From Hevea brasiliensis (lineage: Eukaryota > Streptophyta > Magnoliopsida > Malpighiales > Euphorbiaceae): a stretch of 64,000 nucleotides of DNA. The position numbers and the translations under genes are program-made. Below the pieces are notes generated by a model, which searched no databases, was not told the origin of the DNA, and saw only the letters and a program-made list of their open reading frames with translations. Location of the stretch: NCBI RefSeq assembly GCF_030052815.1, contig NC_079498.1:69798992-69862991 (forward strand). The letters are read 5' to 3'. Shown here piece after piece: positions 33,791 through 45,511 of the stretch. Within the stretch, counting starts at the first letter, position 1; each line of letters begins with the position of its first letter.

Positions 33791-34494
33791 ACTGGTGCGC
33801 CACTGGATGCTGGCTGGTTAACAGTGCTCTGACTTCCAGGGGTGTTACCAGACTCTACCTGCGCCGCCTCTAGCGGTGATCGTGACCTCTCAGGTGCAGA
33901 GACTTGAGCTGATCCTTCAGATGTAGTAAAAGATCTAGACTGGCGTGGACTAGTACAATCCTTAGCGAAATGTCCGCTTCCTCCACAGTTAAAACATGCA
34001 CCAGTAGCCTTAAAACAAACCCCACCATGTGTTCTACCACACGTTTCACACTGCCGGACCGATAGAGATCCTCGGGTGCTCATGGTCTGGCCGACTGCAC
34101 TGGGTGGTCTTTGGCCAGAAAATCTGCCTCTGCCTCTACGGGAGCTAGATCCCCCAAACTGTTTCCTCTTCCCAGAACCACTTCCAGCTGTTTGTTCAGT
34201 AATCTTTTCAGCCTTCTCTTTCTCTTGTGAACCCTTTTTCACTGCCCCTTCGGATTCTATCCTTTCTAATTCCAATGCTTGTGAGATTAATTTAGCAAAA
34301 TTCTGATGTCTGAAACCCACAACTTGCATTCTCAGACTCTGCCTTAGCCCGGACTCAAACCTCTTGCATCTGTCTCTGGGGGTGGAGACTAAGCTTTCAG
34401 CATAGTGGCTTAGCCTTGAGAAATCTCTCTCATATTCTGCTACAGTTCGGTTCCCTTGTTTCAAACTCAAGAATTCTTGCAACTTCATGTCCAC
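33739..34494 (-). pseudogene. gag: CHR-B2 gag C-terminal half with zinc knuckle
   Basis: A frame of 251 codons starts within the gag core (LQEFLSLKQGNRTVAEYERD, RDRCKRFESGLRQSLRM). It runs through a Lys/Glu tract, an Arg/Gly-rich patch and a CCHC knuckle (CFNCGGSGHFAKDC). A second Cys/His cluster (CETCGRTHGGVC) precedes the knuckle. It ends where the frame shifts before protease. The full knuckle makes this the best-preserved nucleocapsid region in the window. Confidence 0.88.
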
Positions 34495-34629
34495 ATATGC
34501 ATCGGGAACCCATTTCTGTCGGAACTCCTCAAAAGTCCGACTGTGTTAACACAGTGGCTCCACCAGTCGTGGGGATGGTCTTCCACCATTCATAGGCATC
34601 CCTTGTAATAAGGAGAGAATACTCAAACT

Positions 34630-34989
34630 TCATTTCTTCTCAGATAATCGCAGCTTTCTAAAAACCCGTTCCATTCTTTCCAACCACTGTTCTGCTTCCA
34701 ATGGATCCACAGTGCCTTTAAACTCGGTGGCCCCAAATTTCATCAATTTTTCATACTGCCGAGCTGAGGGCTGTGGTTGTGCTGCAGGTACTGGCATTTG
34801 AGCTTGGGGTGGCACATTACCCGCCATTTGCTGAAAGAAGGCAGCCATCTGCTGCATAAATTGAGCAGGAAACTGCGGTGCTAGAGCAGGAGCTGGAGTG
34901 GCTGACCCACTCACGTTCTGGAGTGCTGGGGCTTCCTCTTGAACCTCAGCCTCAACAGATTGTTCTTCGGAATGATCTCCTCCTTCCAT
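34630..34989 (-). pseudogene. gag: CHR-B2 gag N-terminal part
   Basis: ATG at 34989 (MEGGDHSEEQ) is the likely native start, 170 bases after the primer site. It has the Gln/Met-rich helix (FMQQMAAFFQQMAGN) and the beginning of the gag domain (YEKLMKFGATEFKGTVDPLE). A frameshift at about 34640 ends it, and 34500-34630 carries the missing middle in other frames (DAYEWWKTIP). Together with 33739-34494 it was one Gag of about 420 residues. Confidence 0.88.
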
Positions 34990-35158
34990 TCCGTTTTCTC
35001 AAATTTTCTACTTCCTGAGATTAAACACAAGGAGGTTGACCTCCGTTAGTGCATATTCATGATGTAAATATGTCATATGTATCAATTAAGGACACTTGAG
35101 CAGTTGTACTTATCAAAGAAATATTCACATGCATAATCAAAATTTATTGCAAAACCAG

Positions 35159-35170
35159 GCTCTGATACCA
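35159..35170 (-). other. CHR-B2 primer binding site (tRNA-Met type)
   Basis: The minus strand reads TGGTATCAGAGC, eight bases from the 5' LTR start at 35179. Confidence 0.93.
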
Positions 35171-35825
35171 CTAAAACATGTCACACCTTACCCCTCTGTA
35201 AGGCATAACATGATCCCGTAGAATACCTAATGAACTACCGAACTTCACCTACCGATAACTCATTAAGTACCCTACCAGGGATTTTAAAACAATTTTCTTA
35301 TTTATGACAAGTGGTGAGCGTTTCTAATAAATATTTAAAACATTTAGTTGAAATTAAAACTAATTAATATTTTTGGCCATTTTAGTTTCCCGCAAATTTT
35401 ATAAAAATTTTGACAGAGTTTCCTCTGTATTTTGAGAAAACCGTTCTTCGAATACCTGTAAAAAAAAACACTTCCAAAAATATTTCACAACTCCCAACCA
35501 CCAATAATTCTCAAATCAACTCAATCAAGGAACTTCAAATAATTTCACAATACAAATCAAGATTTCTCATCTCCAAGTATTTAATATCTTCATTTACAAA
35601 ACATAAAGTAGAAAATTTATGTTTACAAATATTAAATTTACAGAAACAAACCCAACATAATATTATTACAATTTATTTACAACTGCTCAATTTACATTGA
35701 TACTTATGACATTACAGTATTTACATCAAAATAACCATAAGGGTATAAAACAATACCCGTACAAAAGCTTGATGTGATCTTCAACTCAGTGTACTCACTC
35801 TGCTGCTTTTTCCTTGCTCTTATCT

Positions 35826-35867
35826 GCGACAGTAAATTAAACTATCGCTGAGTATAAACATACTCAG
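35826..35867 (-). other. Paired hairpins in LTR (CHR-B2 5' LTR)
   Basis: In sense orientation the first stem is CTGAGTAT/ATACTCAG with loop GTTT (8 bp). The second is GCGATAGT/ACTGTCGC, where the inner pair is U-A instead of the C-G seen in CHR-A1 and CHR-B1, a compensatory change. Confidence 0.78.
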
Positions 35868-37548
35868 TGGTGCACAATAAAGATTTAAAATGTGATACAT
35901 AAATCATTTATTGAAGAAATATAATTTGAAAACTTCACAATCACATTTCACAAATATCAAAGCTCATAACAACTCATTTTGTCAAATAATATATTAAACA
36001 ACAGTTTAGTCAAACAATTACATAAACACAGTGTTGCCAAAGTTGTACACAACTTAAGCCATGACACAAAATTTCCGATCAATGCCGTGTTGTACACCAC
36101 GACAAAGCAATCTCAACCCCATTAATCGAAACCAATGAGGGAGGTGGCTAGCTAGCTAATGAGTACTCATCCGATCTACAACCTCAACTGGCAAGCCAGA
36201 GAGGGAGGAAAATAAACGATCTCAACCCCATAAATGGAGGAGGAATAATAAGTAATCACATGCTAAGTGTGAATCAAAAATTCATTTCAAACATTTCATT
36301 CAAATATTGCATACAAAAATCAATCCATTTCCAAAGTTACAATTTGATCGCAAGGTGGCAACACAAAAGTTCATAAATTCATAATGCGTAATAAATCAAT
36401 TTTTCAAGGATAAAATGCTTAAATAGGGTTTATTGTGCACAAACCTCAAGCGAGTCGTCCCTTAGCCTCGACTCGTTTCCTCGGGTTCCTTCCCGATATT
36501 CTTTTCAACTGAAACACAAAATTTGACAATGTTTCAGTACTAGAACTTAACATAAATCCCAAAATGAATTTTAACTTCGCATTTACCTATTTCTAACGTG
36601 TTAAATTCGACATTCTCGAAATTTTGTGTTTCGGGTTACTATTCACTGCACTATTTAAGTCAAATAATTGACTTTCTAAGGATTAATAGGTATGGGAACT
36701 CCAACTTCACCCACATACCACATTTTGGTCACCAAACTTGTTGGTTTTGGTCACTTTTTCAAAGCATAGGTCATTTTTGGCAAAATTGCCAATTTTCGAT
36801 TTTGTGATCCGAAGTTGCACTATTCCATTGGTTGATCTACTGTTGGAATTTGACAAAACTTCCTTCATAGAAAATGTTCCTTATTGTCTTAAGTGTATTC
36901 TCATTTTTGGATCACCTCAATCGGAGTTTTGTAGCTCAAGTTATGGCCAAAATAAGTTTACTGTTCACGTGCACTGTTCATACTGCACTTTTGGGTTCTG
37001 GCAGATTTTTGTTCAACTTTGGTCAGTAATTTGATCAAGTTAAGTTCATAATTTGGTCTAACTTTCTTCAGATGAAATGTTCTACTATGTCTTAGGTTTC
37101 CATCGATTCAAGAATCGCCTAAATCCGAGTTTTCTAGAGAGAGTTATAGCCATCCAAACATTGCCGCTCCGCTGAAAATTCTGCAGAGTTTCAGTACAGT
37201 AATTTTAACTTTGCTCAATGATTTTGAAAGGGTTAATGGCCTAATTTGGGTTGGTGTTCTTCATGAAAGTTTTAGGTCTATATCATATCTAATTGCTGGT
37301 AAAATTTCAGGTCAATTTGACCTACCTAGCTCGAGTTATGACCAAATGAACAGTTACATTTGGTCAGTTTTGGTGCAGGGCAGCCTGCTATCAACTCACT
37401 TTGGTCAATTGTTTCACCAACTTTTGGTCAGTTTTTGGTCATGGTTCCTTAATGAAAGTTGTGCTCTTTTATGTCTATTTTCATCTCCAATTGGTGGCAT
37501 ATCCATTAGGCTTGTAAAATTTGAGTTTTGGTCCTTCAAAGTAGGTTT

Positions 37549-37572
37549 GGTCATGCTGCCAGCAGCATGACC
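37549..37572. repeat. Family B inverted repeat (CHR-B2 5' LTR)
   Basis: Same perfect 11-bp arms around CA as at 7852-7875. Confidence 0.85.
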
Positions 37573-38813
37573 ATTGACCTACGAATTTAGCTAAATTTTC
37601 CACCATTCCCACACAACTTATTTGGTCATAATTGACCATTAATTCATGTCACAATAGGTTAAACATGCCATTTATGCATTTTTTCAAATTTTAGTTCACT
37701 AACCCTAACATTCAAACCCTAATCTCACTAATTCATTGTGTTTAACTACTTTCAAAGCCTTAAACCATAATAACTCAACTACTTAAGGTTCATATACTCA
37801 TACACACCTTTAAGTCCATCAAATTCATACACACACATCAAAACCCTAGCTGGATGAATTTGTCTTTAATCCTCCCACCATTAATTTCTTTTCATTTTAA
37901 GTATATTCCTAGGTTAATTAAGCTATAAACATAACTAAATCAACTAACAATTCAAGTTTAGTTTACTAACCTTGTGTGCAGAATTTCTTCTCCCTTTTCT
38001 TCAAATTTTTCTTCTTTCTTTTCTTTGAATCCTCTTTCCTAGTTGTCCAAACAACATCTAGTTATGGTAGGACAATTGGCCATGGTTGGATTTTGGTTCT
38101 TCAAGCTCAAAAATGAGCTTTCATGGTGGTTTTGGTGTGGGAGAGAGAGTGACGTTTTTTGAAGAAGAAGATTTGTGTTTTAATTTTTTTCTTTTGTTTT
38201 CTTTATCTTATGGAAGACCAAAATTCCCAATTTAATAATTCACTAAATTAATTTGTTTATGACATCATTCATGATGTCATCAACTTTGACTTTTCCATCT
38301 TCTTCCTCTTTTTTTTTTTTTTTATTAGTTCTTTAATTTAATTGTATATTCCGAAATTTTGGTTTCTAGGATTTTATTTGTGATTAGGTCGAGTCGCCTC
38401 TGGGTCAATTGACCAAATCGCCCTCACCGTTCATCCTGGTTTGCAAATAATCCAATATTTCTTCCGCCCTCGACCTAATTATTTGACCGGCTTAACAGCT
38501 TCTTTTCGTGATTTTCTTTTCCATCGTGTTCATAAGGGTCCTAAGGACCGCAGCGTTACTTTTACGGTTCAAATTTGAGTTTAAAATGACTTCAGCTGTT
38601 CTCAGGAGGTCACTCATCGCCGTGACTCTACTCGTTTAACCTCTTATGTTCTGTTTTTCTTATTTATAGTTAACTAATTAAACATTACTAATTATTTGTG
38701 TTTATGGCTTCTCAAATTGTCTTAGGTGTGGCTCTAATCCCAATAATTGTCCGGACCGACACCGGTCACCGGAACAGTGAAATCTACCAGGCTATGCAAC
38801 GGGGGTGTTACAT

Positions 38814-41495
38814 GCATCTGAGCCAACAGAGAGGCCTGAGAGCAGACCACCTGCAAGAGCTTATGCCATTAGAGCTCAGGAGGAGCAAGATGCCCCGGAC
38901 GTCATCAGGGGTACATTCTCCCTCTACACTACATCTGTGCATGCATTGGTGGATCCGGGATCCACTCATTCATACATCTGCATCAACCTATCCATAGAAA
39001 GGGGGATACTAGTAGGGGAGAGTGACCAAGACATTCTGGTCACTAATCCATTGGGCCACTGTGTAGTAGTGAACAAAGTGTACAAGGGTTGCCCATTAAG
39101 GATTCAGGGGTATGAATTCTCGGCAGATCTAATTGAGTTGCCTTTCCACGAGTTTGATGTGATTTTGGGAATGGACTGGTTATCACGTCATCAGGCAATA
39201 GTTGATTGTAAATTGAAGAGAATTTCTTTGAAAACTCCTGAGGGTAATGAGATTACAGTTGTGGGGGAAAGGACAGATTTCTTGTCAAATGTTATCTCAG
39301 CCACAGTTGCAAGAAAACTGATGAGAAAAGGCTGTGAGGCCTACCTAGCACATGTGGTGGATACTAGGCAGGCTAAGCCAGATATGTGTGACATACCCAC
39401 AGTAAAAGACTTCCCAGATGTGTTCCCTGAAGAATTGCCTGGTTTGCCACCAGAAAGGGAAGTCAAGTTTCCTATTGAGGTAATGCCGGGTACAACACCC
39501 ATTTCCATTGCTCCTTATAGGATGGCACCCACTGAATTGAGGGAGTTGAAGACTCAGTTGCAAGAGTTGCTTGATAAGGGGTTCATACACCCCAGTGTGT
39601 CACCATGGAGAGCTCCGGTGCTGTTTGTAAAGAAGAAAGATGGGACTTTGAGGTTATGTATTGATTACCGGCAGTTGAATAAAGTGACAGTGAAGAATAA
39701 GTATCCGTTGCCTAGAATTGATGATCTGTTTGGTTTGTTGAAAGGAGCAGGAGTATTTTCTAAAATTGATCTCAGATCAGGGTATCATCAGTTGAGGGTG
39801 AAAGATGCAGATGTGCCAAAGACTGCATTTAGGACACGGTATGGGCATTATGAGTTTCTGGTGATGCCCTTTGGCCTAACAAATGCACCAGCAGCATTCA
39901 TGGACCTTATGAACCGTATCTTCCATCCATACCTAGATCGGTTCGTAGTGGTCTTTATTGATGATATTTTGGTGTATTCCAAGACCAGGGAAGAACATGA
40001 TGAATATTTGAGGATTGTTCTGCAAACCCTGAGAGAAAAGAAGTTGTATGCTAAGTTGTCCAAGTGTGACTTCTGGTTGAATGAGATTGCATTCCTTGGA
40101 CACATAGTGTCAGTTGATGGGATTAGAGTGGATCCCAAGAAAATAGAAGCAGTGATGGAATGGAAGCCTCGCAGAAATACAACTGAGGTCAGAAGCTTTT
40201 TGGGGTTAGCTGGGTATTACAGAAGATTTGTGAAGGGATTTTCCCTAATAGCTGCTCCAATGACCAAGTTGTTACACAAGAATGTCAGATTTGACTGGAA
40301 TAACAAGTGTCAGACCAGTTTTGAGAAGTTGAAGGCTATGTTGACAAAGGCACCAGTGTTAACACAGCCAGTGTCAGGAAACGACTTTGTGATCTACAGT
40401 GATGCCTCTCATAATGAGTTAGGGTGTGTATTGATGCAAGAGGGAAAGGTGGTCGCTTATGCTTCTAGGCAGCTAAGGCCACATGAACAGAATTACCCTA
40501 CCCATGATCTAGAGCTTGCAGCAATTATCTTCGCAGTGAAGATATGGAGGCATTACTTGTATGGTGAAAAGTGCTACATTTATACAGACCACAAAAGCCT
40601 AAAATACTTGCCAACCCAGAAGGAGCTCAACCTTAGACAGAGACGATGGATTGAGTTCCTGAAGGATTATGATTGTGTAATTGACTACTATCCTGGGAAA
40701 GCAAATGTAGTTGCAGATGCTTTGAGCAGAAAATCCATCACAGCTTTGAGATCATTGAATGCCTGTCTAACTTTGTTTCGAGATGGAGCTATTTTAGCTG
40801 AGTTGCAATTGAGGCCAAACCTGTTACAGCAGATTTTAGATGGGCAGAAGGTAGATGAGAAGCTAAAGGCTATTATGAGAAAAATCCTAAAAGGGAAGGC
40901 AACTGACTATGAGGTGAAAGTAGATGGATGTCTATACTACAAAAGAAGAGTATGTGTACCAGATAATGGGGAATTAAAAGCCAATATTCTGAAAGAGGCA
41001 CATGCCAGTGTTTATGCTATGCACCCAGGAAGTACAAAAATGTATCATGATCTGAAGCTTCAGTATTGGTGGCCTGGTATGAAGAAAGACATAGCTGACT
41101 ATGTGACTAAATGCTTGACATGTCAGCAAGTCAAGGCAGAACATCAAGTTCCATCAGGTTTGCTACAGCCTATACGCATACCTGAATGGAAATGGGATCG
41201 GGTCACCATGGATTTTGTAAGTGGTCTACCTCTCACCCAGAAGAAACATGATGCAGTATGGGTGATAGTGGATAGATTGACGGTCAAGACACTTTCTCGC
41301 CAATTAGACCGACTACTACCGGAGAAGTTAGCAGAATTGTATATCAGTGAGATAGTTAGACTGCATGGAATTCCACTTTCCATCATATCTGATCGAGACC
41401 CAAGGTTTACATCGAGATTTTGGAAGAAGTTGCATGAGTCCTTGGGTACACAACTCCACTTCAGCATAGCTTTCCATCCTCAGATGGATGGTTAA
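38814..41495 (+). pseudogene. pol: CHR-C2 Pol: protease, RT, RNase H, integrase to a premature stop
   Basis: A long open frame of about 893 codons resumes in phase after CHR-B2; the frame's apparent first codons at 38805 belong to the CHR-B2 LTR. Counting from that first codon, protease has DPGSTHS (Asp 50) and [11 protein letters not shown] spans about 220-470 with [13 protein letters not shown] and FIDD at 384-387. RNase H has YSDAS (531), E570, TDHKS (594) and ADALS (637). The integrase zinc finger is HASVYAMH...CLTC (733-773), and the core has MDF (Asp 803) and SDRDPRF (Asp 863). Residues about 826-838 are scrambled by compensating small indels. TAA at 41493-41495 comes just before the third catalytic residue. 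Confidence 0.92.
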
Positions 41496-41513
41496 TCAGA
41501 AAGAGTAATCCAG

Positions 41514-41587
41514 GTAAACAATTGAACCAATTGAATTAATATAAATATTGAACTAAAATGATAATAATAACATGAAATATATGTTAG
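41514..41587 (+). other. 74-bp intron-like insert in integrase
   Basis: It starts GTAAACAATTG and ends ATATATGTTAG, is strongly AT-rich, and lies between CAG and GTC. Its removal keeps the reading phase between the integrase core (ending ERVIQ) and the continuation LEDMLRSC at 41588. The equivalent point in CHR-B2 (about 31150) has no insert. It satisfies GT-AG, minimal plant intron length and base bias; splicing is inferred. Confidence 0.7.
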
Positions 41588-42337
41588 GTCCTTGAGGATA
41601 TGCTGAGGAGTTGTGTCATTGAGTTTGAGGGAAGTTGGGATAGATACCTCTCACTGGCAGAATTTGCATACAATAATAGCTACCAAGCTAGCATCCAAAT
41701 GGCCACATATGAAGCACTGTATGGGAGAAAATGTAGAACTCTAGTGTGCTGGACTGAATTGGGCGAAGAAAAACTGGTAGGGCCAGACCTGGTGAAACAG
41801 ACTGAGGAGAAAGTAAAACTAATCGAAGCCAATCTGAAGGTTGCCTCAGACAGATTGAAATCCTATGCTGACTTGAAGAGAAAAGAAATAGAATATGCGG
41901 TTGGCGATAAAGTGTTCCTCAAGGTGTCACCGTGGAAGAAGGTACTAAGGTTTGGAAGAAAAGGTAAGTTAAGCCCTAGGTTCATTGGCCCATATGAAAT
42001 CATTGAACGTGTGGGTCCAGTGGCCTATAGGCTAGCTTTACCACCAGAGCTGGACAAGATCCACAATGTGTTCCATGTATCTATGCTAAGAAGATATCGC
42101 TTAGATCCTTCACATGTCATCTCCATGGAAGAAATTGAAGTACAACCGGATTTGACATATGAAGAAGAGCCCATACGGATCCTGGCTCGGGAAGTGAAAG
42201 AGTTGAGGAATAAGTAGATTCCACTGATGAAAGTACTTTGGAGGCACCACAACACCGAAGAGGCAACTTGGAAAAGTGAAGAGACGATGAGGCAACAGTT
42301 CCCTCAACTGTTTGCATCAGGTAAATTTCGAGGATGA
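41588..42337 (+). pseudogene. pol: CHR-C2 integrase C-terminus and chromodomain
   Basis: The frame runs EFEGSWDRYLSLAEFAYNNS (end of the core), YEALYGRKCRTLVCW, KVFLKVSPWKKVLRFGRKG and LSPRFIGPYEIIERVG (the SH3-like DNA-binding domain), then FHVSMLRRYRLDPSHV. TAG at 42215-42217 interrupts it. The same phase continues with a chromodomain (MKVLWRHHNTEEATWKSE, then MRQQFPQLF) to TGA at 42335-42337. In chromoviruses this domain binds histone marks and steers integration. The end of the frame overlaps the hairpin before the polypurine tract. Confidence 0.88.
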
Positions 42338-42360
42338 AATTTAAATTAGAGGGGAAGAAT
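42323..42360 (+). other. CHR-C2 pre-tract hairpin and polypurine tract
   Basis: AAATTTC (42323-42329) pairs with GAAATTT (42336-42342). The purine-rich tract AGAGGGGAAGAAT abuts the LTR start at 42361. CHR-A1 has the same layout with AATTTCG/CGAAATT. Confidence 0.75.
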
Positions 42361-45300
42361 TGTAACACCCTCCCAATAGCAACTCCGTACATTCTACTGT
42401 TTCGGTGACCAGTGTCGTTCTGGATAGCTGGAACGTCCGGAAAAATATTTAAACTAAAGTGAGGAACCATAATTAACTTAAATATTAATAAGAAAAATTT
42501 AGAAAAAATTTTAGAAATAAAATACAACTAAGTTGAACGAGCCGGTGCCCTAGCGATGGGTAACCCAATGGGAAGTTGCGGTTCTCGCAACTAGGAGACC
42601 TAGACCTAGGGGAAAATTCATAAAATAATTTTTGGGACTCCAGAGAAGGGTCATTGAGGTTCCTATGGCATTAGAATGCCAAGAAAATATTTAGAAAAAT
42701 TTTTCAATCGGTACAGACAATTTTAGCCCGTTAAGCCAAACGAAGGGCATTTTGGTCATTTCGCCTTCAGAGGTGATTTTTGGCTGACTTTTCCAGTTAA
42801 GTAAATAATTATTATGACACAAAATATGAATAAATATTGCTAAAAATTAAATTGAAATTTAATAGAAAAGAAAAGAAAGAAAAAGGAGCTAAATTGGGAA
42901 TTATGATGTCATGCTTAGGTAATTAAAAATGCTATGGCCAATCACAATTAAGCAAGACAATTAAAATGCAATAAAAATGGATAAAGGAGGCAGAATTCTA
43001 GAAACTAAAAAGAGCAGCCCTCTTCTTCTTCAAGACGTCTCACTCACCTCCCCACATTCCACCATTAACAAACCTTCCTCCCTCCATTTTTCCTAGCTCC
43101 CTTCCACTAAAAACCTTAATTGCTATCACAAAAATTCATTCTATCATCTTGGTGATTCTTGTGGGAGCAAAAAGAAAAGGAAACCAAGACTTTGAGCAAG
43201 TGGAAAAATTCACTCCATAAGAGATTAGTGACCTAAACCTTGAATCTCACTTTAATTTCATGTTTAAGAACTATATAGGTGAGCAAATGACCAAGAAATT
43301 TGATGAAAGACATTGGTAAATTTTGGCAGCCATGGTTAGGGTAATATGGTGATAATTTTTGGGGAGCTAACATGCAAGTATGGCTGCCCTTAAAGTGTAA
43401 CTTATAAGTGAATTGATAAATGCAATGATAATGCATGATTTTGAATTGTTGAGTTAGGGTTTGGGTTGAAGAATGAGACTTGATCTTGTGATGATGGAAG
43501 TAGGTTTTAATGGTCAATTAGTGACCATTTGGTTTGGTTTGAATAAAAAATGAACTGAATTGGGTTGTGGGATTTGAGGTTGATGTGGCTGCCTTGTGTG
43601 ACCTGCAGGTGTGGCTGTGAGTCCAGCCTGTTTGGATAGCCATAACTTAACTTGTAGAGGTTCAATTGGTGTTTGGCCAATTGGACATGAAACTAGACAC
43701 AAAATGGCACCACTTTGGTGAAGAAACCATTCCAAAAGACCAAACCAAGTGGACCAAAAACTTGCCTCAACCCGGGTGTCCTGCAACCAGTTTCTGCAGA
43801 ATGACCAAATGAACAGTGATTGTTCATTTGGCCATAACTCAGTGTAGAATGGTCCAATTGACCTGAAATTTAACCAGAAACAAGCTGAGATATAGACCAA
43901 CAACTTTCATGAAGGAACCTATCCAAAATTATAACCAGAACCTATCCAACAAGGGAGTTGAAATTACTGTTTATTGCACTGTAGATATGGTTAGTCCTGA
44001 AATTTTTTAATTCGGCCAGTTGTGGTTTTTGGACCATAACTTGAGCTACAAAACTCCAAATGGAGTTATTCAAAAAAAGAAATTTAACTAGACAAAATAA
44101 GGAACAACTTTCATGTTTATTTTTTTCTCAAATTCCCACTGCAACAGTAACTAATGGAATAGTAAAGATAAGGTATAAAAACTGAAAATTCTGCTCCATT
44201 AATTTTAAGCTTAGAAATGGTATCGGTAATCAATGCCAACAAATTTTGAATGCAAAATGTGGTATGTTGGGAGTGTTAAAACCAATGTACCTATTTTCTA
44301 TACAAAAGTCAACATTTTTGTTGACTAATGAAGGGAATAGTAACACCAAAACTTGAAATTCAAAAATTGAAAGATTTTAAAGTGACAAATGCCCTAGTAT
44401 ACCTAACAAGATTGGTTTGGATAGTTTAGCATGCTAATAGGGTTTAGTTAGCAGTACTGCACATGGCATTATGCCATTCTGTGATTTCATGGCTTTTAGC
44501 CATTCTGACCTTGTATTGAAATTTGGCCTAGTGCCTGATGTTGTTACAGCTTATTAGCTGTTCTGTTGCACACCGGAAGATACATATGTGACCGATGGTG
44601 TGACGGCCCGAGGTACTTGATACCCAGTGCCAGTTTACCCGTTTATCCAGTCCAGTCATCCAGTATAGGTTACTTGGGCAACCAAAAATGAAAGTGGATA
44701 AATTTAACGACATAATGAATATAACAAGTACAAAATAAGTAAGATTACAAATACTCATTGAAAATTTAATTGCAATAAGACATCGATACATTCACTGCAT
44801 ATTTAATTTATGTTATTTCTTTTTATTTTATTATTGGCACCACTAAGCATTATTGCTTAGCGCGTTGCTTTTGCCACGCGTAGGTTCTGGAGATACTGAC
44901 CGAGAGCCCAGTAAACCACAGACTGGGTGAGACCTCCTGCAGCTCTGCATAGTGTCCGTGTCACCTCACCGTCATCAGTGCATTGGTAGGACACTAGGTT
45001 TTATTTTGATATTTTGTAATTAACTTTTACTTCCTCATATGTAATTGAAACTTATGTAATGTATTTTGGTATTAATGTAAATATTAGATATTGTGTTTGT
45101 GAATGAAAAAGTGAATATTTATTTATGACTTTTACATGATTATAATATGAGATGAATGATTGAGAAATGGAAATGTTGATGAAAAACATATTGAGATTTT
45201 GATGATGAAATGGAGTTGGGATTGCTGGAAATGATTATTGGAAGTGTTTTTCACAGGTTCCGAAGAACTGTTTTTTCCATTTTTAGCCGGTACTCTGCCG

Positions 45301-45506
45301 GATTTTCTATAAAATTTTCGAAATCTCAAATAAATTATAATTTCAATAAATGACTTAAATAAGTTATATTTCACAAGTTATATTCAAAACTATAATAAAA
45401 ATAAATTAAGGAAGAATAAAAAATGATTGAGATAAAATAGAGTGTTCCGGTACACCGTGTGACATATCTTACTCAGATATACTGTAGACGGGTAAGGGGT
45501 GTCACA
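42361..45506 (+). mobile_element. CHR-C2 right LTR
   Basis: 3,146 bp, closely matching the left LTR. Differences are concentrated at 44882-44917 (just after the paired hairpins at 44843-44879) and near the end at 45445-45490. The frames 43233-43903 and 45132-45374 on the minus strand mirror those of the left LTR and are not genes. Confidence 0.95.
44843..44879 (+). other. Paired hairpins in LTR (CHR-C2 right)
   Basis: CTAAGCA/TGCTTAG (44843-44860) followed by GCGTTGC/GCCACGC (44862-44879), identical to the left LTR. Confidence 0.75.
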
Positions 45507-45511
45507 TAAAA

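Larger units (their letters stand above)
26699..38812 (-). mobile_element. CHR-B2: family B chromovirus, complete structure, youngest large insertion
   Basis: LTRs are 26699-30360 (3') and 35179-38812 (5'), with target duplication TGCAT at 26694-26698 and 38813-38817. The primer site is 35159-35170 and the polypurine tract is 30361-30374, all on the minus strand. Total length is 12,114 bp. The LTRs are almost identical over long stretches, so insertion was recent. Even so, gag, protease, RNase H and integrase are broken by single-base shifts, which is odd for such a young copy and may partly reflect sequence error. Confidence 0.96.
35179..38812 (-). mobile_element. CHR-B2 5' LTR
   Basis: 3,634 bp, nearly identical to the 3' LTR except for a few clusters. 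It has both paired hairpins intact (35826-35867), the inverted repeat at 37549-37572, and GGTCAATTGACC at 38403-38414. The terminal 300 bases (about 38340-38640) hold many one-base deletions relative to the other LTR. Confidence 0.95.
22241..45506 (+). mobile_element. CHR-C2: family C chromovirus, near-complete, host of CHR-B2
   Basis: Left LTR 22241-25383, right LTR 42361-45506, and target duplication TAAAA at 22236-22240 and 45507-45511. The primer site is 25389-25400 and the polypurine tract is about 42348-42360. Removing CHR-B2 leaves an element of about 11.1 kb with gag, protease, RT, RNase H, integrase and chromodomain in the usual order. It is the most informative coding copy in the window, but it has a gag stop, gag frameshifts, a scrambled integrase patch, an integrase stop and a TAG before the chromodomain. 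Confidence 0.95.
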
